A stretch of 64,000 nt of DNA from Polychytrium aggregatum (GCF_025602895.1 NW_026516269.1:62001-126000); one strand, 5' to 3'. Numbered from the stretch's first letter, positions 40,580-54,600 are shown. The notes: generated from the letters alone by a model not told the origin. Translations and numbers: made by a program.

Positions 40580-42855
40580 ATGCCCACTCCGCTCGTTGCC
40601 ATCTATGCCTTTGGCTCGGCCGGCGATGTTATGCCGATGCTCGCTCTTGGCCGTGCGCTGCACACCCAGTGCGGTTACCGTGTGCGAATCGTTGCCCCCG
40701 CCAAGTGGGAGGAGAAGGTGTGCAAAGAAGGATTGGAGTACTTCGACCTCAAGGTGAGTGCGATTGCCTGCTCGTCTCGTCTGATCGTTGTCAGGCCGAA
40801 GGAATCGCGGCAGTCGCAGTTGATTCGTTCCTGATGTCGTTGTTCGACTTCCTCCTCTCCCAGAACGATCCCATATCGAAAAGCACCACCACGTTTGATC
40901 CAAAAGAAGTTGGCCGGTTCGTCACGCACCGTAAAACCATTCAGGGAATCATGCCTCTCATGCGGGTAGGAGCCAATGCACTGGCACACGCATAATGGGA
41001 CATGAGCCTGTGTCTTGCATTTTGCACCTTGCATCAAACTAATCAACACCGCACAATCCCGTCCTCAACGATGGCTGGTGCGACAGGCGCTGATCCCTGT
41101 TCTCAAATTCCTCTTCAAGACCGCCGACGAACATCTCAAAGGAGTCGATCTGGCTATTTTGACAAACGTTGCTCTGCAGCTTCGAGAGGACGTGAGTTTC
41201 AGTTTGGCAGCGCCATCTGGCTGTGATCGTTGCTGCCAACACCATCAGAACAGCCACACGCTGCTCTCGTGATGCGAGCGATGGCAATGCACCGGCGTCG
41301 CTGCTCCAGCCCTGCCAGCCCTGCCAGCCCTGACCCTGTCCATTGATGTCATATACAGTGCGAAAAGCGAGGTATCCCGACTGTGGCTTGCTACCTCCAG
41401 CCTAGCCAGGCCACGAAGGACTACCCACCCCCTGTTCTTGGATTGGAGTATCAGCCAGACAACGACAAGGCGAGACGCAGCAATCTCATGACCGTAAGTC
41501 GGTCTGACACCCGAGCCGCGGCATGCTTGTCATCTGCCAGGGACGCCTGTCACAGAGCCGACTGTCACAGAGCCGAATGATGACCCACAAAGTAACGCTT
41601 TGTATCTCTGGCTGCCCGCACCAGTGGTTGTCCCTTGGGATCCGCTCCCTCTGGATCTTCAATCCGATCCTTCAAGAGAGACGACGAGCACTGGGACTCC
41701 GCCGCGGATTCTTGCCTTCGTACATCACTGCCATCTATGATATCATTCAACTGATGATCAGGGAGGCTCGTGCGCGGGCTGCCATGCCGTTTATTTGCAC
41801 TTTCAGCCCAGCACTGGTTCCCATCGCCTCCGATTTGTGAGTACCGGGACAGCAGCACGATGTCGATAGTGGTTGTGGTTGTGGTAGTGGTTGTGACGGC
41901 ACGCCAACGATGATACTCACCCTCGCTGCTGTGTGTTTCGATCAATAGCAAGCCCACCATGGATTTCGTCCAGTCTGGTCCTCTCCAGCTGGAAGCAGAT
42001 CAGTACGCCGAACCATTCTCCGCTCCCGTTGAGCTGGTAAGCAGTCGCCTCGATCAATCCGTCCTCGGTGTCGCTTGGTGGCTTCGTCCGTCTCGAGCAC
42101 ATTGAGCCTGTCCGTCTTGAGCACACGCGGCCACACATGCCAAGTCGTCTGCCACCACAGCCGGTCACTGATCCAACACACCCCTCGATCTCCAGGACGA
42201 GTTCCTTGCCTCCGGAAAGATCGTCTATTTTGGATACGGCTCGCTCCAGAAGCTCGGCCCAACCTCCACCAAGGAGATCGACCACATGACCATCTGGCTC
42301 ACGGCCATCCAAGAGCTGGAGTCGCAGGGTGTGAAGTTGAGAGCCGTCTTTGCATTCTCGTGGGGCCCCGACGATGTATCCGCCGACCCGACCAACACAA
42401 AGTACCATGCACTCCGAGAGCAACTGGATGCCATGATCCAACAGAAGAAGGTCTACCGCCTCGTCGGATCGTTCCCGCACACCTACCTGTTCCCAAGGTG
42501 CCATGTGGCAGTCCACCACGGCGGCGCCGGAACAACTCAGACGGCAGCAAAGTACCGGCTCCCGGCTATCATCGTGCCGCATGTCGTTGACCAACCCTTC
42601 ATGGCCTCGGTCGCCAAGTACCGAGGCATCGCCAATGTGATCGATCTGGACGACTTTTCGACCTCAACGCTGGTCGGAGCGCTGAAGGACATCCTGGTGG
42701 ACCGGGCCGAGTATTTCAAGAAGAACTGCGACCGCATCGGCGACGAGATGGCCAAGGAGAATCCCATCGGCGATGCTGTTGCACTGGTCCAGAGAACGCT
42801 CCAGAAGGCTCGCTCTGCCACGTCCGACGCAAGTTCTGAGAACACCGCCGTTTGA
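40580..42855 (+). CDS. UDP-glycosyltransferase (sterol-glucosyltransferase-like GT1 family)
   Basis: Seven exons join in phase to 514 residues: 40580-40753, 40795-40965, 41087-41191, 41359-41493, 41625-41836, 41949-42036 and 42196-42855. The N-terminal Rossmann half begins VAIYAFGSAGDVMPMLALGR, the acceptor-side GSxGDVxP motif. The C-terminal half has VYFGYGSL, the donor-binding HHGGAGTTQTAAKYRLPAII and VPHVVDQPFMA, the layout of fungal sterol/lipid glucosyltransferases. It would move a sugar from a nucleotide donor to a lipid or small molecule. There is no N-terminal PH/GRAM part, so the lipid target is uncertain. Introns are as short as 41 nt. Transposon ends lie on both sides (39821 and 43040). 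Confidence 0.88.
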
Positions 42856-43039
42856 CCAGGATCATCGACTCGGGCCGTTTTTTTTCTCCAGCCCCCACAA
42901 ATTTTCGACCAGGGGATATCACCCCAAGTTCCTAGCCAGCGACATCGTGGCAGAATCGAATCTACTCTACTCCGTTCTCAGAAACGAAGAGAACATTGCC
43001 TCATTTCAATTGAACATGTAGTTTTGATGCCTGTGCCTA

Positions 43040-43200
43040 CACTGTATTCAGAAAAACGGGACACTACATCCGCTTCCATGAGCGTGTAGTATATGATAAG
43101 CTTGCGTCAAGCTCAGCCATAAGATATAAACAGATCACTTTGGCTGCTTCCAAGTAGAGGCCACGGGTCGCTCTCCGATCTCCACATTCTCCTTTCGTGA
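43040..43200 (-). mobile_element. Truncated right end of the Fanzor transposon (relic D)
   Basis: TA at 43038-43039 precedes CACTGTATTCAGAAAAACGG then GACA, a good right terminal repeat. On the minus strand the hairpin (43099-43113) and a Fanzor C-terminus VEIGERPVASTWKQPK (stop at 43135) are kept. Similarity ends near 43200 and the left part is absent. Closest of the relics to the intact element. Confidence 0.88.
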
Positions 43201-43725
43201 TGATGGCCATTTCACATCATTTGTTCCACCTCCAGACAGCTCCAAACACAGGGCGCCCCGTTTCGTTTGCTGACCCGTGACGATGCCAGGCCTCCCGCGC
43301 CACAAGCTCCCAGAGCCGAGGCGCGCACAGGCCCTGCCAAAACAGGCAGGCGGGTGCCACAGGAGCAAGGAGAGGGCTGGTGTGTCTGTGCTCAAGCCGC
43401 CGGTCCACAGAGACGCTTCCACACCAGCAGGCCCGGCTGCGAATCCAGTTGCGAATCCTGCTTTGCAGCCATTGGCCAGCGCCTGCCTGTGTTGGTGCCG
43501 CCCAGCTGTCCTCGCCCACTGTTCCTGTGGGTGCGGCTCAAAGGCCCGTGTAACCGCCACAACCCCGGGCAGCCACGTCGGATCCAGCCACACCCTGGCT
43601 GCCGCACCCCTGTTTTTCTGCTCGGCGGTCGGCGTCCGTTCTTTGCCCGCGATCTCCTCTGCCATCGTGCCAACGGGCTGATCGCACCTCCCCCCTCCCC
43701 TTCCGTCTGCCACCCGCCACATGCC
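43201..43725. other. Upstream region of the TMEM214-like gene
   Basis: GC-rich sequence with frames on both strands but no recognisable domain; probably promoter and 5' UTR. Confidence 0.45.
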
Positions 43726-46700
43726 ATGTCTGAAAAGTGGGAAACCGTCACAAAATCTCCGAAAAAGTCGCAGTCCAAGCGCTCTCCCCAGAAGCCCGCC
43801 CACGATTCGGACTCGTCTGGTGGGTTTCATGTGCAGCTGTACTCTATTGTCAGCGCCCCGCCCTGGCGATCGACCTGCCCGGCGTCATTGTCCAAAGGAT
43901 TTGTTCAGCCAGCCTACCGTCGATGACGGTCCTCTATACTCCATATTTTCTGTACTCTCTCTCGCTTGCTGGCTCTGGCCACTCAGTGCACTTGGACTCC
44001 TCTCCGACTCCAGGACTTACCGGCCTTTCTCCGGCCTTTTCTTCTCACTCCCTTGCGACTCGATGCAGCGGTGTCGTCTCTAAAGACCACATCGATGTTC
44101 GACGCCCTCGAGAATGATGCGCCGTTCCCCAAGGACCCGAAGGAGCCCAAGCCAGCCCAGTCGGTGCTGGCGTCGTCCAACACAAACAAGCCTGCTGTCC
44201 AAAAGCAAACCAAGTCGCCATCCAAGCAAAAGACGGAAGCACCCCCAAAGTCAAAGTCCAAGCCATCTGCCGAGCCTCCTGCCAAACAGTCGTCCACCGG
44301 CTCCGATCAGGAAGACCCGCAGCCCCTCGTTGGCCCCGCTGTAGCCCCTGGCCCTGCGCCTGGCCCTGCTCCTGGCCCTACTCCCGCTCCCGGTCCGGCT
44401 GCTGCTGGTGTCAAAAAGAAGTTTAACAAGCTTACCGACATTGTATATGTATGTGGAGGGCATTCTCGATCTTTTGGTCATGGCCACACCGCTGTGAGAC
44501 GCTGCGATTGATGCCCCCCCCCACAACAATCGAACCGCATGTGTGTGTTGTGTATCCAGACTAATATCTCCCATCGTGACCCGGCTCAGATCGATGTGCC
44601 CAGGACTACTGAAAAGCTCTGCGCCGTGACCGCAGAGATTCGCAGCAAAAAGAAACCCGAGCTGTTGCTTGAGTACTGCAAGTTCCTCGATGCCCAGATT
44701 GCCGACAAGAACATCAAGGTCGGCATCATGGGCCACAAGTCCTTCAGCCTGATCAACAGCGAAAAAACAGGCTTCTGGCAGTATCCATACAACTTCTATC
44801 CGTTCTCGCTCAAGAAGATCACTGATGAGGAGCTTCTCAAGTGCTTCCCCACGGAGAACGATCCTGGACTTGTCAAAACAGTCTATCTGATCGCTAAGCA
44901 GATTGTCGAGTCCCAGATCCAAGGTGAGCAACTGGGACTTTGCAGTTGCCCGATAATGTGGCCATCGTTGGTGGGGCTTTACGGGTACCAACCCACCTTT
45001 GGCTCGGCCTTCGCCTCGCCTTCTGTTCTCCGCCAGCATCGCCACTTTCTTGTTTGCGACACTGAGCAATCCATATGCCCTATCCCTCTGTCCGGACAGC
45101 TGCTCGTGTATCGGCCTTGAACAGCGCCGGTCTTGGCTACCAAATCGTCATGCAGAACTTGATCCTACTCCATCACAACGTCATGTTTGCTCCCTTTGCG
45201 GACGGACGAAGCGTCGTGGAGACTCTGTTCCACGACTACCGAAACAAGTTCGCGTCCTACCCGCCTATTGGCAACACGCTCTTGTGGATCTTGGCGGCCC
45301 AGAATGTCTGGGTTCAGAACAAGCGTGCCCTCAATCCCAGATCGATCGAATGTGAGTCTGCCGTGTTGATGCACTGCCTTTGCAGCTGTCGGTGACTGTG
45401 TGCGATCCACATATTCGCATGCAGCGTTCCCGACTACTTCTGCGACTGATCAGCTTCCTCCCCTTCTTGCCCCTTCCCAGGCTTCTTCAAGTATATCTAT
45501 CCCCAGCTCACGGGCGAAAGCGTCTACCCCGAGGACAAGGACTATTGTGTGTCCGTTGCCGAGACAAACAGCCTTGCCAAGACTGTGCTCGAGGGCTCCA
45601 TCGACTTTCTCAGCCTCGTTTATCAGAAAGGGTGTGTTGTCGGCCTCGATGCCATGATCTGCGCCTTATCTAGCGGCACCTCGCAAAGCCGATGTGCACC
45701 TGGCGGTTGTGATTTTGCTGATTAACCAGTGCTCCCAACCCCCGCTCCAGCATCGACATCTTGGACGATTGGGGAATACCTCTCCCTGGAGGACCGCTTG
45801 TGCTTCCGCGTGAGGTCTTTGAGTCTCTGGGTTTGATCGAGATCACCAAAAGTGTTCCGGCCTATGGCTCATTGCCTGAGGAACGTGCCGAGTTCCTGGT
45901 CAACGCTCTTGGTAAATTCTCTGCCTATATCCAGGTATGATTTCAATCCGCCAGAATGACGCTTCTGCAGACACAAGCTGCGTAAACGTGCCGCGACAAA
46001 AGTCGAGCTGATAACGGCGTCAGATGATGCGCGGTGATTGCCAGAGTGCTGATTATTGTAATCCATCGCATGTTTGCAGATGGCCTTGTTTGTGACGAAT
46101 CCTCGACTCAAGGAGCCCAACATCCGGGTCGACGTCTCGCCGTCCGTGTGGTTCACAGAGACCTTGGTCAAGTTGGACTCGTCCGTTGATCAAGATGCGC
46201 AAAATTATGTGAGTCAGCCACTCATGTCACTGCGTCAGAGTGCCTTTCCTTCCCTTTCCTTCCACGCTGCCGACATACCTTGTATCGTCTCAACTCGCTG
46301 ACACTGCCAAGCTGCGATACTAATTCAGCCACTCGTCGTCATATCAGTTCGCACGAACCTTGACCCTCATGCTCGTTAAAGCCAACAACGACTTTGTTCG
46401 GGGTGGTCGCAAGAGCGATGGCTTCCCCAAGGTATTCCAAGTCTTTGAGGAGCTGGTGGCCAAGCATCCTATTGCGTCAACTCGTCTACTCAACTTTATC
46501 TATGAGCAAAAGGGTGGATGGTCTCCACTCTCCAAGAAGCCGCTCTGGAGCCTCATAAAGAAGACCGACACAAAGTCCTTCCTGGGAAAGCTGATCCGTG
46601 CAGCCCAGGCTTCCCCTTCGAAAGACTCGAGCGAGCTCATTCGTTCAGCCAAGGTGGGTTGTCGCAGCGGTGCTGTTTTCGGCTTGCCTGTCCTGTAATC

Positions 46701-47592
46701 TCCATCCACCGATCCCTATCCATCCTTGAGTTCAATTGCTAACATCTGGACTTTGATTACTCTTGTTGCCGACATTTAGAGACTTCGATCTGCGCTTCCG
46801 AGCCCTCCTCAGCCATGGACGCTCTCTAGAATCATTCACAAGCTTTTCAGCTGGCTTTTTATCCTTTACTCCATATCCGTTGTTTACGCTGCCTTGAACG
46901 GTTGCCCCTACCAACGTGGCGCCGATCCCACGCTCTCCGAAACCCTGTACTGTCCCTACGTGGTCGTCACCAAAGAGCCCGAGGTCTCCAAAGCCCTCCA
47001 GGACTTCCATGTCCATGTTTGGGAGCCTTATTGCGAAGAAGCCTACGAAATGTACCTCGAGCCCGTCGTCAACGCCGCTTCCGGGCTTGGCCTTTCCAGC
47101 CGCACGTTGCAACCGCTCCAGACACAGGTTGATAAGCTTTCGAAGCCCTACCTCCGAAGTCTCCGCAAGAATTACCGCCGTAATCTCGCCCCACATGTGC
47201 GCAAGTGGATGCAGAGTCAATTCGTTCGAAGCCAGATTCGACGCGGCAGGAACATCATCACCGATGTCGGCACGGGTATCGAAAACACCGTCTTTCTGGC
47301 TGTTCAAGGCTATAAATACAGCCGCGGAACCCTGGACAAACAGGAGCAGGCTTACTGGCAGAGCGTCTACGACCGCGCCGAAGATTTCGTGAAGGAGTGG
47401 TTCAAGGAGAACTCCAGATTCGGCAAGCTCATGAAGGAGCGCGAGGCGCAATACAAGAAGTTCCTTGACCAAGAGAAGCTGAAGGAAGAAAAGATTGCTG
47501 CCAAGGCTGCCGAGATTGCCGACAGCGAGGATGGTGACGCCGACGGCGACGACGGCGATGATGATGGTGATAACGATGACAGCGACAACTAA
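43726..47592 (+). CDS. TMEM214-like membrane protein (tentative)
   Basis: Nine exons join in phase to 880 residues: 43726-43819, 44069-44448, 44590-44923, 45100-45351, 45481-45631, 45751-45934, 46080-46208, 46348-46653 and 46780-47592. The N-terminus MSEKWETVTKSPKK resembles the WEVVKK start of animal TMEM214. Then come a Lys/Pro-rich disordered part with PGPAPGPAPGP repeats (44345-44400), a long helical region (ARVSALNSAGLGYQIVMQNL; NTLLWILAAQNVWVQNKRAL), one TM helix (KLFSWLFILYSISVVYAAL, about 46835-46895) and a Lys-rich helix ending in an Asp/Gly acidic tail. General layout and spacing fit TMEM214, an ER protein, but similarity is weak. It could be an unnamed fungal ER protein. Confidence 0.6.
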
Positions 47593-48462
47593 GCCACGGA
47601 GACGCTTTCTCCTGGCAGCCCCGGGTCTTCAGATCTCGAAGCCGTTGCTTTAGCCGGCCGAGAGGCCGGAGCGTCTCTGACCAGGAGCTTTCGCAGCACA
47701 CTTGTTCTGGGGGACGTGTGGCATTCACGCCCACGCCCGCGGGCTGCCATCCATCTGCTACGTATACTTTCCCAGCCACCGCCTTGGGCTTTCCATCGCA
47801 TCCCTCTTTCTCGGTTGTTATTTCTTCGGGTTTACGGTCGAGTACAAGAGCGGGGGACTGCCACTTGCTTGCCTTGTTTGTTTTGCGATCTATTGCGTGC
47901 AAAAAAGAGTGAAGGGGACTCTCAATTGAAGCCAGTGACAACCAATCGCCCTGGTCGTTGAATAAACCTATTCGTCCCGTCTGTGATGCCTGGGTCGCTG
48001 TTCCGGGTTGGTGTCGCGTCCCTTCCGGGTGCGCAAGTTCAATGTCACTATCAGCACAAACGCCCATGGAATGGGGTGCTCCCCATCGCTCGCTTATGCC
48101 GAGGCAGCAATTGATTTGATATTATCGATGTTCCTGGATGGGCCGTGTCCGCTGGCACTTTAGTCGGAGCCGTTTCCCTATCAACATTTGTGAGCGGACG
48201 CAGTCCCAACACGCTCTCTGCAGAACAAACGGCCGTTGAGCAGCCATCAAACGGTCAGCAGTTGGCTGCTAACCCTTGCCGTGCCACTTGGAGAGGCCCA
48301 TCTCTCTGGCTGATATCGTATCAAATCGGAATTTCTTCCTCGGGCCTCACTGAGACCGGTGTCGCAAATTCATCGATGACAGGGTGCAAGTTGCGAGCCA
48401 TAGAGGAAAGTACATGATCGTGGTTAGCGAACCGCCCACCGCCACCGATGACGGATCCTCCT
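47593..48462. other. Convergent 3' flank between two genes
   Basis: No gene recognised. AATAAA at 47961-47966 (plus) is a likely poly(A) signal for the TMEM214-like gene. Confidence 0.55.
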
Positions 48463-51093
48463 CTATCGAGCACTGCCAGGATCGATGCATTCTTGTGGGT
48501 CATAGCACGCAGTCGCTCTGGTGTGTCGTAACAGATGCTCACCAATCATATCGGCACGAATGAGCTTCAGTCGCGCGATTGCAAGTGAAACCTCGCGCTT
48601 GTAGCTCTCGCCCATTTTGAGTGATTTGGAAAAAATGGCCGAGCGCTGGTTGTTCGACTTGAGTCGGAGGACCTATTACCCCGCCCCCGTTAGATGTGCC
48701 CTGCATCGATTAGAACTATGTGCTCCCATCCTGATTGTTCTTAGGTCTGCGTCGCGAAAGTAGCTGCTTCCCAGCCACACGACAAAACCGAGCGCTGACC
48801 TTGTTGTGGCTGTCGACTCTGGCCTGGATTTGCTTCTCGGTGATAAGCCCAACAATCTCGCGCTCGAGTTCGGCCACAGAAGTGTTGAACGCTGTCGCCA
48901 TCTTTTTCATGTCCACGGACGAGAAGGGGGTGAAGTACTGGGCAAGGGCCTTCTTGCGGATGTTGCTGTAGAGGGTGTCTACATGAATCGACAGGTTGAT
49001 GTCGAGGAGAAAATCGTTCTGCATGGGTTGGGAGTCGTCGTTGACACACGAATATCAGTAACCCTGGATAGCTATGACCTGTGCCAGATCAAATGCCGTG
49101 CCAAGGAATTGGCCCAGACACTGGATATTTGCCGCAGGCGAATGGAGGCGAGATCCACCGATTTGGGATCCATCGATTTGGGGGCGGCGTGGGTGGCTCT
49201 GCAGCTACTTTGCACCGCTACTGCAGCCGGCCGGGTCGCCAGACCCACAAGTTCATTGCTCACCTTCATCTTTCCAAGCAGCTCCAGGCAGGAGGTGTAC
49301 TTGGAATTGAAGAAGCTCGTCAGCAGTTCCTGCACTTGAGGCTCGAGCTCCAGGAAATGCTTGAAGCTTGTGTTTTCGAACACATGCACCCGGAGCTCGG
49401 TTCGATCAAACGAAGCCAGCGCGCAGAGACCGCCATAAATTGCAACGTCGTTGGGCGAAAGTAGCTGGAGGTAATGGACTGGATCAGAGCTCATAGGGGA
49501 ACTGCCGGGACGCTAGCTATACGACGTACCAGCCACGGGGCATGGATGCTGGGGAGAGGCGACATACTGTGGTATAGCTTCCGCTGGGATCAAAGGTGAT
49601 CTCGAGGAAGCTCTTGGCCGCGCGCTTGAAGTTTCCAAGATCGAGGCTAACTAGTCCAGATGCGCACTTGAACAGACCGGCAGCAGCTGTTTTCTCGGGA
49701 ATGTCCGGCACAGCCTCTGCCTTGGCAATATACGACGGGATGTGGCTATAGCTTCCTAATTCAATGCACACCTAGGTCAAGTCAAGCCGGATTAGAGTCG
49801 GGGGGGGGCTGCTGGTCGTCTGGAAGCTTGGGGATGACAGAATCTTTGGCTCCAGCATCCAACTGTTTGGCAACCACAGCTCATGGCGCGAAACACGATA
49901 GCGCTGCATGCATGAGCGGCTGATACTCAGCAGCGATCTCCCACCTTGATGACGTTCATGCACATCTCGATGATGTGCTTGGCCGTGGTGCAGTAGTCTC
50001 GGGTCTTGTTGTAGTTGCGTAGAGCCCCGACAAGGTCGCCACATTCATACAGATGGCTTCCAAGGTCGCTGTAGCCCATCTGGGACGGATCGACAACGAG
50101 GATGGTTAATTTCGATGATCGCCGCACCGTGGGAAGGCTACCATAACATCGGATACCCAACATTGCGAAGTCACGACCATAAAAACGACGCATCGGCATG
50201 CGGATCGTGCGGCCTGCTCGGTCCACAAATGCTCTGCTCAAGCCTACCCGGCGCCGCATCGCCGGTGGGGGTTTGATTCAGGGCAGCCAACGAATTCATT
50301 AGCCGACCAGACAACATGCTTACCCTAATGCTCTCTTTGATCAAGTTGATCTTGTATCCACGCAGCTCCGCATCGAGTCGCTCGGTCTTTTCCTTGACCG
50401 CTTGGGCAGTTGCGGCGATCCAGTCAGAGTCGATGGCTGCGATAGCCTCGCCGCGGAGGACCAGCGCTTCGTTCAGGCTCAGACAGACGTTGTAATATCG
50501 GGCGGTATTCAATGATGTCTTCAGTTCATCCAGCGCATATCGGTATGCGTCCAGTTGGAGAGAAGGGCATCGCTCGGCGATATACAGAAGCCGGTTGATC
50601 TTGGCATGTCCTGCAGGCAAGCGCGGAGGGCCAGGGGTCGAGCAGTCAGGAACGTGCCGGCGATCGTGGCCGCGGGGAGGCCTGCCAGCTTGTCGAGCGA
50701 TATAGAAAATCGACAGCTCGAGGCGTCGATTGGGCCCCTCTCTCACTCTCGCTTGGCACAGAATCCACTTTCGCCCCAAGCACGACTGGAGGCCCAGAGT
50801 ATGTCCATCGAGCTCAAGCGCCAGAGTGTGCCCAGTGTACCCAGTCGGACATGTACGGGACCCAGCGTCACCAAAAGCAGAGTGAAGACGGTGAAAACAG
50901 AGACAGAGGCAGAAGCAGAAGCAAATCCCAGATGCCCCTTACCGGCGTAGTTGGAGATGTAGGTCTCCAGGTCCAACGATGGGTTGTCGACCATGACCTT
51001 GTGGATCTTTTTTTTCTTGTTTGCATCGTTGGAAGATTGCGAGGGGCCGCCAAGGATGACGAGCTCGCTTTCAGGGTTGACGTCAATGTCCAT
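48463..51093 (-). CDS. CSN1: COP9 signalosome subunit 1
   Basis: Seven exons join in phase to 484 residues, close to the human length: 51093-50943, 50610-50324, 50079-49945, 49771-49568, 49512-49264, 49018-48800 and 48672-48463. Diagnostic blocks are [60 protein letters not shown] and, in the PCI domain, [40 protein letters not shown] and [20 protein letters not shown] followed by [11 protein letters not shown]1 is a scaffold subunit of the CSN complex, which removes NEDD8 from cullins. The last exon is read straight through to the stop at 48463; a further intron there is possible but not needed. Confidence 0.93.
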
Positions 51094-51645
51094 CGGTGCT
51101 GGAGCGGAGATGCAGGTGGCCTCGGCTGTGTGGCTGCTGTGGGCGAGGAGCACAGGAGACGGGGTGCGCTCTCTGGCGGAAAGATGGCCTGGTTGTCCAG
51201 CGGCGCAGAGCCTGCAATGTCCAGGGTCTCAACGAAGCCAGCGACGCAGCGAGCAAGCGAGACCGGGAGAGAACGCTCTCGCAGAGAGGATGGCACGTGA
51301 CGACAACTGCCTGTCCCGTGACTCGCTCGACCAATTTGGGTGGGCACATGAACACCACAGCGCCGAACATGGACCGCCATGACGAAAGCACACAAGTCGA
51401 CCGCCACCGACAGAGATCGACGGCCTGTATTTGGAACTGCTTTCCCGGCCGACTGGCCATTGAAGGCTACGGTAGCAACTGTGGAATCGGCGTACGAAGC
51501 CAAGCATCGTGGGGCACGCGATTGACGCTGGCTTGCAGTGGCTCGGCAACAGAGCTATGCAAACATTCTTGCATCTTTCTCGGAAATGCTTCCGCTGGCT
51601 ACGAGATTCGCCACGAGCCTCTGCAGGGTGGGCAGCAAAATGAAG
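51094..51645. other. Intergenic between CSN1 and VPS16 (may include VPS16 C-terminal exon)
   Basis: No independent gene recognised. A minus-strand open piece at 51628-51543 (RLVANLVASGSISEKDARMF) follows a good acceptor and could be part of the VPS16 3' end. Confidence 0.35.
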
Positions 51646-54600
51646 TCAGTACCCCAACATGCAGCCACTCGAGATTTCAAAGAGAAGACCGAGCTCGCGC
51701 TGAGTCAAATGCGGCGCAGAGTGCTCTGGCGAATGACGATTACTTGCCTGGGCGGGCTCACGGAAGCCGTTGTTTAGTGCGTAGGTGATTGCCGACATGG
51801 CCACGTTCTTCGGGCATGTCATGAGATACTGTTGCGAGTAGGGTCAGACACCATGGGCATTGTGTGTTAGTGGAGCCTTCCAGGTCGGCGGAAAGATCTA
51901 TCCGAGCTCAAGCTCAGACTCAGACTCGGGGTAGTTTCTGGTTCTTGCCAGTTGGCACACATGTCTACCTTTCCTAGCTGATCCCAGCGCTGAGTCTGGA
52001 TCAGTGCCTTGATACTGAGCCACTGGAATCTGGAATCATGGCATCGTGGGGGGGGGGAATCGGTGATAGTGGTAGCGGTAGAGGTGGTAGGTCAATATCG
52101 CGGCTGTTCAACTCTGGTAGTTCAGCTTTCGTGCCCAGGTTCATAACCCCCCGTACAGGTTGGTGGCAATCATGGATCAAGAACCCACCGTTTCTCCGGG
52201 ACCTTGAGCTCAGACTTGATCGAGGTTGCAGCGGAGCCCAGCTCGAGAAGGAGACACTTGAAAATCGTTTCACTGACGGTGAGATTCAAAAAGTTCTGGC
52301 GCGTCTCGGCTTCGAGCTTCTTTTGCAGATTGGCGAGGGTGATTTCATCGTGGATGGACTGTCAAACGCAACATAAATCTCAAAAGTCAGTACCCGGCTC
52401 GCTGTAAGGGCTGATGAAACCTTGGTCCCTTCCGGGACTTCCGACAATCGATGCACTCAATCTCGAGCACTCCGGACCTGGTTGGCGAAATGGAGGCTCT
52501 TGTTTCCATTGCTAATTTCAGCAGCAGAGCTTAGAACCGCCAGACGTTGGGTAGAGTCCTGGTGTGCCAGTGCACCAGAGCAGCATTAGCCTTCTCGTCT
52601 TGGTGTGTGTCGTCACGGGTGTCATAGCAATACCCGAGAGCATATCGCATGCATCGAGCACGAGGAAACCCGCCTTCAATGCAGGATGTGCGATGGACTG
52701 CGAGCGCCAGCCTCACCAGTGCCTGGGACTCGGCGATCATCAAGTTGACACTTCCGCCGAGATTGTCGGCCTGGTAGTAATAGTCCTTCAGAAGCTCAGG
52801 ACTAGTGACTTTGGCATACTTTTCAAATAGATTCGCACTGAGTGGATGCGTTCCAATCAGGCGGAAAAACTCGGCTGTCGGCAGCGTCCGTTTTAGGTGG
52901 AGCATGACATTGTACACTGCCAGCATGAGGATAGGGTAAACCCATGAGTAAAGCTGACATCGCAAGTGGCACCACTGCCCAACGGGGCTTGCCAGCTACT
53001 GTACATTGCCGACCTTTGCGATGCACGGCCCTCGTCCACACTGCTCTACCTACCGAGGTTGCTATCCCCGCTTGCGACAGCTTTGTCGAGTGCTACGTCG
53101 TCGACGTTCATGCTTATCAGCAATGGGATCTGGGAGCTGGCATGTGGCTCATGTTCCAGGAGCTTTCCAATTCATAGGATCGATAATGCATACAGGTGAC
53201 CCGTAGCGACGCAGCGTCAGCTCCATTTCAAGACCAGCGTCATCTTTGCATCCCGGGCTGCAAATCGAGCGAGTGAGTGGGGGAGCTCTGCAGTCTTGTA
53301 GAGAAACTCACGCGAGTGGCAAGCGAGGATCGGCCGGCGTCAAACGCTGTCTGCGCAATCTCAGTGAACGAGATGTTCGGGCTCTGAATCGACAGCTTTT
53401 CGACAATCACTCGGGCCAGGTAGTCATCGCCCTCGTTTGAGTCTTTGATCTGCATATCATGGTGCGATGTAACGATAGCGATAAGTTTGGGACGATCGCC
53501 CTTCGCCCAGCGTGGCGCGCGTGCTTCATGGCCTCGATGGAGTAAATATAGGGCTTTACCTTGGCACAGGCCCAGTGGATCAGAACGCGATCGGCGCTGA
53601 TCTCAAAGATCTCACTGATCTTGATAGCCAGCAAGTAAAGCCTGCGATTGACGAGGCGATCCAGAATACCGTCCAGGCCAATCGCAGAGAGCCTAACAGG
53701 TCGAATCGATGTGCCAAGCGGCAGGTAAGTCAGATAATGACCTTGGCTGCTGCAGTCCCAGGCGAAACTTACTGGGCAAAGGTGATGGGAATACCCTTGT
53801 CCGGATGACGAAGTTCGTTGAGAAGCCGGAGGGTTTTGGCCATTGTCACAAACGGCTCAGGGTCATACGTATCGAGGAAGGCCTTGCCGAAGGACGCGGC
53901 CTGTGAATACCATTGAAGCCGATGTTCGTAAGCGCGGCGAGGCAATGTCGACCAAACGAGCGCATCTCAATAGAAATATGGCCGCAGCAACGCCAGTTCT
54001 TGCCCTCGAATATGGTGGCATGGCGACACGCATCAACCGTGCATTGTCTCAAAAACAGGGGCACTTTGGACCTTCATCAGCTGCTTCTGTCGCTCTGTGT
54101 TCCATTCGTGACCGGCAGCCTTGATGCAACCGGTGACGGCCTCGTCCAGTTCACCCTTGATATTCCGAATGTTTTCATCTGCCTTGGAGCTTTTGCGCTA
54201 CACGCAAGCATGCGGGGAAATGCCGGGACAGTCAGATTAGGACCAGGGCAAAGTCTCTCAGGCCGAGCCAGATGCACAACACCAACAAAGTAACGGATCC
54301 AGCACACCGATGCAAAGTGAAGGCTCGAGTGGTGAATCGGACTCGCCGATGGTATGCTTCGATAGATGAGGGTGCTTGCATGCGTGCGGACTCACCTGGA
54401 AGTGGTCATAGGCATCGTAGAGAATCGCGCTCGGCGCCACCGAGCCGATTTTGAAGACATTCTCCAAATCGACTAGAGACCCAAGGGCGGTGGAGTCAAT
54501 GAATTGAATACTCCGCGTCGTAGAGCAGAATAGACCGGATCGACTAACGCCGATGCTACTGGCCGCAGCGCAGGAGTATCCCAACTTACCGGGAACTTTC

